DNA from: Didymodactylos carnosus
Taxonomy: Eukaryota; Rotifera; Eurotatoria; Philodinida; Philodinidae
DNA length: 64,000 nucleotides
Direction: 5' to 3'
NCBI GenBank assembly: GCA_905250885.1
Contig: CAJNOQ010000065.1
Coordinates: forward strand, 21,348 to 85,347
In this document: positions 11,440 through 20,181 of the stretch, in pieces
How the letters are laid out: each line of letters begins with the position of its first letter
How positions within the stretch are numbered: the first letter of the stretch is position 1
Program-made: the position numbers and the translations under genes
Notes under the pieces: generated by a model
What the model was told of the DNA's origin: nothing
What the model saw: the letters and a program-made list of their open reading frames with translations, nothing else
Databases searched by the model: none

Positions 11440-12585
11440 TTTAAAGATTTCATATATCCTGTGGCACTTCAGGAGTGCCACAGGGTAGTATTTTAGGTCC
11501 AATCCTCTTTTTGACCTTTATTAATGATCTTCCGACTTCCCTGGGAGCCTCAAAACTGACTTCTCTTTTCGCTGACGGTGTTTTCTTTGTTGTGGATCTT
11601 GAAAATGCAAATTTAAGCGCAGCTCAAGAATGTGTGAACGAAATGTCGGAGTGGTGTGAGAGGATGCTAGTGAAACTTAACGCTAATAAATGTCAATGGA
11701 TTGTTTTCTCTACTGTTCTTTTCAGTACAATATTAAGTTAGGTGAACTGAAACTAAATGGCATTTCGCTTGAGAACGTTTCTTCTCAAAATTGCTCGGAG
11801 TACATCTTGTTCACAATCTAACTTGGAAAGAACATAAATCAGACGGCTGCTAAATGCAGAAGGATGTTAGATTCTATTTCTAGAGTGTTCGGCACCGCAC
11901 CACTATATCTCCGTCTTCATCTCTGCAAAGTATGTATCAGACCGGTTCTTGAATATGCTTGTATTCTTTACGACAGTTCATTTAAATCACATCTGTCTAT
12001 TTTGGATGATGTGCAGCGTTTGGCTGCCAGATTTATAATGAAAGACTACTCGATCGATCCGATAACACTTCATTCCAAATTAAAACTTTGTTGTCTCGAA
12101 AATCGTAGACTCTATTTCAAACTCATTCATTTCCATAAAATTTACTATAGCACAAGTACTCTTTCACATCTTAACCTCACTACACCTTCTCATAATCGGA
12201 AATCTATGCGTTTTGGGCATGATAAACAGGTTCTCACTACACATTTTTCCACAAAAGCTTCATCCTCTTCTTTCTTACCCCTCACCTCTAAGCAGTGGAA
12301 TGATTTTCCTCCCTCAATAGCACACACGGCCAATTTAAATTTATTTCAAATGCTTCTCAAAAATCATGTAAATTATTTTTAGTATGTTCTTGATCTTTCT
12401 GCTATTCTTCCGGATCATAAAGATTATTGTTGTTCTTTCTCTTTTTCTCTCACTGTATTGTGATTCATTTTTTCTCTCTTACTATGGACAACAGTGCCTC
12501 TTATGTAAGCGAAACTTTCTTTTTTACTATTTCCTGACTATGTAACATCTTTAGTCAAAATACATTCATTCATTCATAAAAAAAG
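11440..12585 (+). pseudogene. 5'-truncated, frameshifted non-LTR retrotransposon (jockey/CR1-like RT)
   Basis: The 3' half of a LINE reverse transcriptase. GTSGVPQGSILGPILF and FINDLP (about 11462-11535) are RT motifs. The catalytic box that is normally (Y/F)ADD reads FADGV at about 11570, so one catalytic aspartate is missing. The frame shifts near 11720 and again near 11800. It then continues to a stop at 12380, with LYLRLHLCKVCIRPVLEYAC and VQRLAARF, typical of the region after RT. The 3' end is marked by a TTCATTCATTCA tail at about 12565-12576. It is dead as an enzyme. Confidence 0.88.
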
Positions 12586-13282
12586 AGAAAATAGGAGATA
12601 CGTGTGCGATCAACCTTCTCTGTTAAACAGATAATTCAAGTTAATAGCAAAACTGTAATTATCTGATAAAGCTTGCTGACAGCGAAGAGAAATGTCTTCT
12701 ATCTTTTCTTAACGCCCACACTTTATTCGACATACCTGGCGACACCTGATATTTTTTTGACTCTGGTCAATGAAAAGGGCCTTTATTATCGTTTTACTGG
12801 CTGTCTATTTTCTGCCAATCATGAAATGCCTGGTTATTGGAATCATAAGTAAATAAATATAAATTAATAAATTAATATAAATAAAAGTAGAAAAGAAATA
12901 ACTGATTGCATGTTCGTTTATACGTCTTTTGAATTTTGGTAGACGTTTGAATAGAGAGAGTATGGCCAAATAAGATCTGAAATTATGGGTCACCTTGTAC
13001 TGCATTTGTGCCCTGCAAAAGTCATGCGTAACATCATGGACGCGTCCAAATTACATAAGGTGAATTTTGACGCTACAATGATATGAGTTTTGCGAAGTAA
13101 AATAATCTCCTCGCTAGCATTATTTTTTATATTAGAAAGTATAGAATACATTTGAATTTTGGAGAAAAGAAATTTTTCTGTGCTCTTTTTCGTAAGAGTA
13201 TCTGAAAGTTTGTCGTAAGTACAAAACACGTGTCCGTAATACATCCAAATCGTTAAAACTTATATAGTTCGTAGCGTCCATG
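12586..13282. other. Non-coding stretch between LINE and hAT element
   Basis: AT-rich sequence with short, motif-free open frames. Nothing recognised. Confidence 0.5.
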
Positions 13283-13290
13283 CTTCTCAT

Positions 13291-13687
13291 CAGTGTTTCT
13301 AATGAGAATTGTAATCAAAATGGATTGAACCATTTTGCTCTGAAGCCTAAAGTGGCACTAACCACTTTGTGCTAAACTGCAAAGTGGTCTCGAATAAAGC
13401 ATCAGCAAGCAGCGTTTATAAAACTGTTTTCTGCTTGGGTTCTAAAACATGGACCTTTCCAGTGTTTCTAATGAGAATTTTCAGCAGAGCGTACACAAAC
13501 GTGGTAATTAATAAGATCAATCATGATGGCAAAACTAGAGAAGAAAACAAAGTGGAAATTTTAGAAAGCAAAGTGGTTCGCAACGTGGTTTTTTTTACTT
13601 TCAAAGTGGAAAACAGAGTGGATTTCATTTTTACAAAGTGGAAGACCACTTTGCTCTCACGGGGACCACTAATCATTAGAAACACTG
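13291..13687. mobile_element. Non-autonomous hAT-type element with CAAAGTGG arrays
   Basis: Termini are CAGTGTTTCTAATGA (13291) and its complement TCATTAGAAACACTG (ends 13687). The element is flanked on both sides by CTTCTCAT (13283-13290 and 13688-13695), an exact 8-bp target duplication. The CAG start and 8-bp duplication are hallmarks of the hAT superfamily. Inside, CAAAGTGG or its complement recurs about nine times, concentrated in the first 120 and last 130 bp. A second copy of the terminal sequence lies internally at about 13460, suggesting a nested or rearranged end. It encodes no transposase. Confidence 0.9.
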
Positions 13688-13820
13688 CTTCTCATGACTT
13701 TTATAAGAGCAAAAACGAAAAATTTATTTATTTTGGGAGGTCCTACATCACATGATACACACAGTTAAATCTATCTAGCTTTCAGTCGTTCATAAACTGA
13801 CCGATCAGTGTAACAGTAAA

Positions 13821-13915
13821 ACATTCATTTTTCTTTATTTGCAAAATAGTACTTTGACAAAATTGATACATTTCAATTCTCTTTTATTTTCGGTACACTT
13901 TTCAGAAAGGAAAAT
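13821..13915 (+). repeat. Upstream copy of a duplicated promoter/5' leader segment
   Basis: About 95 bp repeated at 14066-14160 with roughly 93% identity by eye. Shared landmarks are TTCTTTATTTGCAA, ATAGTACTTT, CAAAATTGATACATTTCA and ACACTTTTCAGAAAGGAAAA. The downstream copy abuts the glyoxalase II start codon, so this one is a duplicated leader or promoter. Confidence 0.85.
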
Positions 13916-14065
13916 CTGGTTCTAGCCTTAGTTGTCTTCTTTATTTTGTTATTTTTGATTACTCTTTTTGTGTTGTTTAATTTGAGTCAGTGTTATTACA
14001 GATCGGTGACCTTTGATGACTCTCATTTTTCGTGAATAAAACAGTCTTAGTCTTATATTAGTCTT

Positions 14066-14160
14066 ACATTCATCTTTCTTTATTTGCAAGATAGTACTTT
14101 CACAAAATTGATACATTTCAGTTCTCTTTTATTTTTGATACACTTTTCAGAAAGGAAAAT
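14066..14160 (+). promoter_or_regulatory. Duplicated leader immediately upstream of glyoxalase II
   Basis: Second copy of the 95-bp direct repeat, ending five bases before the ATG at 14166. Both copies contain TTTTCAGAAAGG, which looks like a splice acceptor. The duplication may therefore offer alternative 5' ends. Confidence 0.6.
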
Positions 14161-14165
14161 CAAAA

Positions 14166-15697
14166 ATGTTTATGCGCCATTCTTTGACAAAGTAAGTCTT
14201 TTAGAAAAATCTCGTTTGTCTTCATAAAACGGTATAAACTTTCGAACATAGAGTTGAGAGTAATTAAGACAAAAATATTTCTTGAAAACGAAATTTTATT
14301 TGTTTTGCTTTGCTTTGCTTTTAGATTTGCCATTACTTTTGGTAAACGTTTTTCTTTCACTCAGATTAATCGAAAGATGAACATCACACACGCACCAGCA
14401 CTTTCCGATAACTATATGTATTTGATTACTGATAACAAAACAAAAGAATGTGCTGTTATTGATCCTGCGGAACCAGATGCGGTAAATATATTTTCTTTTT
14501 CTTTATGCCGATTCAATTTGTTACTTTCTTTCAAATATTAGCTTATCAAATTGATTAAAGATGAAAACTTGACGTTAAAAATGGTTTTGACTACTCATCA
14601 TCATGTAAGAATCTATGTATTTTTTTTGAACTATCACAGCTTTCATCCGATCTCTACTTCGATGAATGCACATAATAATTCATCATTTTAGGCGGATCAC
14701 GCTGGTGGAAATGAAAATTTAGTCAAACAAGCAAAGAAAGAACTCGGACTTAAAGATATTCCGATTTATGGTGGAGAAAAAGTTCAAGCGTTAACTCATA
14801 TGGTCAAAGATAATGAGGAAATTCCGGTATGTAGTATTCCTAGATTATACTAAAAACCCGAAAATAAAATCTTGTCTTTAAAATATAATAAATATTCGCG
14901 TAATCCATTACTAAGGATCAAATACTGTATATCGGACTTTAGTTTCAGATTGTTAGCATATTTTAATAATACTCCAAGTTGATCGAGCTTGAAGACTAAC
15001 TTGTATAGTTTTTATTTGCACGTGTAAAGAAACATACTAACAAACTCATCATAGACTATTTCATTTTGTATATCAATAGTATTATGCATCTGTTCTTAAA
15101 TTCTTAACTTTAGCTCGGACAATTGAAGATCACATGTTTAAGTACACCATGTCATACGGCAGGACATATATGCTATCTTGTTGATGATGGGAATAAAAAA
15201 GCTGTCTTTACCGGTGAGATACTTTTCCGTTCATTTCACGTTTTATTTCATAATTATTTCCTTTACTTTAGGTGATACACTTTTTATTAGTGGATGTGGT
15301 AAATTTTTCGAAGGAACCGCTGAACAAATGTATTCATCTTTACAAAAATTAGCTAAACTCGATCCTCAGACGGTCTGTATACTACTTGAAACTTAGTTAT
15401 TCAATTTTAATTAAAATTCTTCTCTTTTTTCAGGAAGTATATTGTGGACATGAGTATACGTTACAAAATTTTAAATTTGCCGTTACAGTTGAAGAAAACA
15501 ATAGTGGACTTCAGGATAGAATGAAACAAATGCAATCCAAAAAAGTCACAATACCATCAACAATCGGTGATGAACTGCGTTATAATCCATTTATGCGTAC
15601 AAATCAGGAAGATGTACAAAAATATACTGGCACAAAAAATGAAATTGAATGTTTGGCAATATTAAGAGAGAAGAAAAACAATTTTAAATCAACTTAA
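14166..15697 (+). CDS. HAGH: Hydroxyacylglutathione hydrolase (glyoxalase II)
   Basis: Seven exons: 14166-14191, 14325-14481, 14542-14604, 14692-14826, 15114-15213, 15272-15372, 15434-15697; 281 residues from the first ATG. The enzyme hydrolyses S-lactoylglutathione to lactate and glutathione, the last step of methylglyoxal detoxification. The binuclear metal site is complete: THHHADHAGG (about 80-89), [26 protein letters not shown] and YCGHEYT. A C-terminal HAGH domain ([28 protein letters not shown]) follows. The 26 residues before the second methionine (14377) are rich in Arg, Lys, Phe and Ser with no acidic residue, which fits a mitochondrial presequence; initiation at 14377 would give a 255-residue cytosolic form. 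Animal HAGH genes are known to make both forms. Confidence 0.95.
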
Positions 15698-15900
15698 ATA
15701 TAAGGAAATATTATTTATATACTTTTAGTTATTTTTATTTCAGCAAATCTGTTTTATTATTTCTTTTTTATTGAAAAAAAACACCAACTCATTTATCCGT
15801 TATTGTCTGTATTTCTACTACTGATGTTTAGAGATTGGCAGAACAGATATTTTTATGAACATCATCATAGTCCATGCATTATTGTACTTTCTAGAAAGAT

Positions 15901-16584
15901 ATGACTGCAAATAATGATGATAAACGAACGGAAAAGCAAAAAATGCTTGATGGTGACTTGTATACGGCATTTGGCCCCGAGCTGTATAATGAACGTATTC
16001 ATTGTAAAAAGCTTCTTTACGAATACAATTTAACTAAACCAGATGAGCAAGAAAAACGATCGCAAATAATTAAACAGTTGTTTGGTAAAGTGGGCGTAGG
16101 TCCTTTCGTTGAGCCGCCGTTCCTCTGTGATTACGGTTATAATATTGAATGGTAAGAATAGAATTCTCAATACAGTAGATTTTAATTTTTGCTAGATGTT
16201 TTTCCTTCTACTCTGTTCAGGGGTAACGATAGTTATGCGAATCATAATTTAATAATATTGGATGTGTGCAAAGTAACAATAGGTAATAATGTTTTAATCG
16301 GTCCGGATGTTAAACTCTATGCTGCCACACACCCAACGGATCCGCAGACCCGTTTAGATGGATACGAATATGGAAAGCCAATTACAATCGGAAATAACGT
16401 TTGGATTGGTGGTGGCGCAATTATTAATGCGAATGTGACGATTGGCGACAATTCGGTTATTGGATCGGGTTCAGTAGTGACTAAAAATATTCCAGAGAAT
16501 GTTGTTGCTGTTGGAAATCCTTGTAAAGTGATTAAAAAATTGGAACCTCCTACAAGGAAAAGTGCAGCAACAGGTANAATTTAA
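15901..16584 (+). CDS. Maltose/galactoside O-acetyltransferase (bacterial type)
   Basis: Two exons, 15901-16151 and 16221-16584, encode 204 residues, the usual length of bacterial Maa/LacA enzymes, which transfer acetyl from acetyl-CoA to a sugar hydroxyl. Residues 8-60 match the mac N-terminal region (EKQKMLDGDLYTAFGPEL). PPFLCDYGYNI leads into a left-handed beta-helix of hexapeptide repeats, with TIGNNVLIGP, the active-site-type ATHPTDPQTR, KPITIGNNVWIGGGAIIN, VTIGDNSVIGSGSVVTKNIP and GNPCKVI. The usual metazoan gene set lacks this family, so horizontal transfer from bacteria is likely. The 69-bp GT-AG intron and flanking animal genes argue against contamination. One ambiguous base (N, 16577) lies two codons before the stop. 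Confidence 0.92.
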
Positions 16585-16643
16585 TAATTTTAAGAGTTTG
16601 TAATGTACAAGTTGTATATGTTAGTGCTCCATCTTTAATGTAT

Positions 16644-16793
16644 ATCGAGAATATAAGAAATTTAAATCTTGTAAATGTTTCATTTTAGCCAGCCTGAAGA
16701 TGATATCAGAAAGGCATCGAAAGCTTGCAAGTAAATAAAAGTTTTTATTGAAAATGATATTCATAGCAGTGTTATATTTCTTATATTCTCGAT
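16644..16793. repeat. Inverted repeat flanking a CTGA...GAAA motif
   Basis: ATCGAGAATATAAGAAAT (16644-16661) is exactly complementary to 16776-16793. Between the arms lies CCTGAAGATGATATCAG followed by GGCATCGAAAGC (about 16690-16722). This resembles a motif common in repetitive elements and is reminiscent of a hammerhead ribozyme core. It may be a small mobile element downstream of the acetyltransferase gene. Confidence 0.6.
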
Positions 16794-16897
16794 TATTTAT
16801 TACTGCTCTACCTTCTGGGTTTAATGTGTATATCAATTGTATTTCGTTCATTTGCAGATAGCCACAAAAATTCATCCGTCCTGTTTGTATATCAGCG

Positions 16898-19060
16898 ATG
16901 ATTAAATCTCGCCTATGGCGTCTTGTTTTGTTATTCGTTTTGTTTTACGTTGCATTTTTAATTTATCTTCTTATGTCATTCAATTCTGATCAACAACCAA
17001 ACACTCTTGCTGATGATAAGCGTTCTGTATCCAGTGTCGATGTGCTATCTCATAAAATAAATATTCGTGGTGTCGAAATAAATGACAGTCAAAAAGTATT
17101 TGTACCGTTTTTAACTCCAGGAAAACGGGGCAATTATGAACCAAAAGAAATTCCGAAAAACACTGGACCTGGTGAGGATGGTGAAGGTGTAGTACTTACG
17201 GGTAATGATGTAAAACCAGGTGCAAAAAGTGTGGAAGATTATGGTTTTAATATGGTTGCTAGCGATCAAATTTCATTGGATCGTCGTGCACGCGATACAA
17301 GACCGGATGAATGTAAATACTGGAATTATCCAAGTGTAGAAAATTTACCAACAGCAAGTGTTGTCTTGGTGTTTTTCGATGAAGGATGGTCAACATTAGT
17401 TCGAACGTTTCATTCTGTTATTAATACATCACCGAAAGAACTGTTAAAAGATATTATATTAGTTGATGATTACAGTGATCAAGAACATATTACAGTGAGA
17501 CTACCTAAATATATCGAGAAATGGAATGGTCTTGTCAAATATGTCAGGACACCTCAAAGGTAAAGTAGAGTTTCATAAGTTAATTAAGCACTATTATTTT
17601 ACTTTTTGTTTTATTAAGAGTTGGTTTGGTGGAAGCAAGAGTGATTGGTGCGAGGGCGGGTGCTGGCGATGTAATCGTAGTCCTTGATGCACACTGTGAA
17701 TGTGTAAGCAAATATATTTTTTTTCTACCTATAGATGAAATTCGAAGCGTTAAAGGACGACATTGATCATGGTTTTAGGTCACAAATTGGCTTCCTCCAC
17801 TATTAACACGCATTGCATTAAATCCTAAAACTTTGGCAGTGTAAGTTATAAATTGTGAACTAGAAACTTTTACTTATTAGCTTAATTTCTTTCTAGTCCC
17901 ATTGTAGATGGTATTGAATGGAATACATTGAGACATAATCCTGCTTATGGAGGTACACTATACAGAGGTATCTTTGAATGGGGCTTTTTGTACAAAGAAA
18001 CGGAAATACCGAACAGAGAACGTGTTTTAATGAAACATCCAACAGAACCATATAAAAGTCCAACGGTAATCGTCTTTAAATGATTATTTCAAAAAAGTAT
18101 TTCAATAAAGAAATGAAATCTCTTCATTTAGCATGCCGGTGGATTATTGGCCATAAGGAAAGATTGGTTCTTTAAATTAGGAGCGTACGATCCTAACATT
18201 AAAATTTGGGGCGGCGAGCAATACGAATTATCTTTCAAAGTTTGGATGTGCGGTGGGCAATTAGAATGGTAAAATTTTTCTTTTCTTTTCAATTTATTAA
18301 ATTCAGATTAGGCATTTTTAGGGTGCCATGCTCGCATGTGGGACATATTTATCGTGGACCTCGAAAACGAAGTATGCATCCGCGAGGCGGAAATTTATTT
18401 CAGAGTCATATAAATCACATGAGAGTAGCTGAAATTTGGATGGACGATTATAAGAAATATTATTATCGACGTCAGCCAAATCATGGACATTTGAACATAG
18501 GAGATGTGACAGAATATAAAGAATTACGAAAAAATTTAAATTGTTCGTCGTTTCAATGGTTTATAGACAATGTTGCGTATGATCTTGTTGAAAAATATCC
18601 GTTACCGTCGGAAAATGTTGTTTGGGGAGAAATGGGTGTGACCATGGATAATCAACAATTATGCGCTGATACACTTGATAATACATACGGAAGGCCTGTA
18701 GGAATAAGTGGATGTCATCATCAAGGTAAAAAGGTGATTTTTGACAATGATAAAAAAGATTTTAAATTTGGTTACTTGTTTTCAGGAGGAAATCAATTAT
18801 TTCGAATCAATGCCGAGGGTGAATGGTCATCGACTGAACGTTGTTTTGTATCTGACGGTGAGTTGGTTATCCAACAACATTGTGTTCAAATGGGAAAATG
18901 GATACCGAAAGGAGAGTGGAGCTATAATAATGAGACGAAACAAATTCGTTCGACCAAAGTCTATAAATGTGTAACTGCTGACAGCAAACGTCTGTATTTA
19001 GACGAATGTAAAACTGATTCTGTAGCGCAAAAATGGACTTGGAAAGAAATATATTTGTGA
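16898..19060 (+). CDS. GALNT: Polypeptide N-acetylgalactosaminyltransferase (GALNT family)
   Basis: Six exons (16898-17559, 17619-17703, 17779-17840, 17897-18065, 18132-18268, 18322-19060) give 617 residues, normal for this Golgi family, which starts mucin-type O-glycosylation by moving GalNAc from UDP-GalNAc to Ser/Thr. Type II topology: a short cytoplasmic tail, a membrane anchor at about 8-28 and a stem. The GT27 catalytic domain has [33 protein letters not shown], the metal-binding DAHCEC (about 243-248), [13 protein letters not shown] and [29 protein letters not shown] follows. The C-terminus (about 480-617) is a ricin-type lectin domain with repeated Cys pairs. [12 protein letters not shown] and the FEWGFLYKE loop point towards the GALNT7/GALNT10 branch, but the subtype is not secure. 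Confidence 0.94.
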
Positions 19061-20181
19061 GAAATAAAGTACCGTCATTTTCATGATAAAAACCAATCGC
19101 ATTATAAAATCAATGGCATGAGAACATGGACCAGATTTTTTGTTTCATCTTATTATCGACATCATCATATCTATCCTTATTTTGGTGCTGTTGCGTTCAT
19201 TTTCTTTTGCATTTTTTTATTTCATTGTCTAGTCTTAGCTGTAACTCTTTCACTTTTCATCAATAATCAGTCTGCTCATAATGAAACTCTCTGTCGATAG
19301 AAACGAATTTGATAAATGGTACTTTCAAGTTTCCTTGTTTGCCAAGGATTGCAGATTATCAAAACTTATCTGCACCTTCAATAATTTTGATGTATATCTA
19401 TTTGAGTATCACCCCACTAGAAAAGTCATTGTTTTTAACCAGTATAAACTGAAATTTGTTCACATCATTCCTAGTGGTACATGTTGCCAAAGATTAGAAT
19501 TGTGAAAACAGTTCTCTTTTTTCTTCATAATTAATCTCGTTACTGTAAGGGAGTGTTTTTATTGTTGTTTTATCAACCAATGTGATAAATGCTCTATTTT
19601 TAATAAATACCCTAGTTTCATACCTTGGAACACTGTTGTTTTCTGTTTTCGTTTTTCTTTTATTAAAATTATATTATTTTTTTATTGTTTTTTCTTTTGT
19701 TTTTATTTCATAAAAAAGATTTGTTAAAAAATTCATTCTACTATGCGATACGTTATGTATTCATTCTCAGACGATTAATAGTGCAACTTTTTTGACAAAA
19801 ACAAAAAAGTTTTTATATAAAGAAAAGTTTATAGATTATGCTATAGTCAATATGGAAAGACTTAAGAACTTCTGGCAAGAAAGAGAGAGAGAGAAAATTG
19901 GTAGTGGATGTCAGCAATTTCTTGCAGTGATACTTCTTGCCTCTATTTACAAAGTTGAACATTCATCATCATTTTATTTTGTTGAACAAGTGTCTCTCAT
20001 TTTGAAAATAAATTATTAGAATTCTTTTAGATACATATTTAAAATAGAATAAAATTTATTTCGTATATCTAGCACATTCGAAAGTAGAATGATCTGAAGT
20101 AAAATATTATATATAAAAAGTCTTTTTTGTATCAGATAATCATTTTTCAAATTTTCTCTGATTTTAGTTATCCAAAAGAAA
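19061..20181. other. Intergenic region with no recognised gene
   Basis: Contains the GALNT 3' UTR and the upstream region of the next gene. Two short open frames (19118-19300, with a hydrophobic stretch, and 19281-19505) show no family motifs and no splice partners I could connect. I do not annotate them as genes. Confidence 0.5.

Noticed and set aside
13369-13755. 128-codon open frame
   Set aside because: It runs across the right end of the hAT-type element into flanking DNA and repeats the CAAAGTGG word; not a transposase.
16621-16875. 84-codon frame on the minus strand
   Set aside because: It lies over the inverted-repeat element and has no recognisable motif.
19118-19505. Two short frames between GALNT and the M3 gene
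   Set aside because: No conserved motif, no matching splice sites and no support beyond openness.
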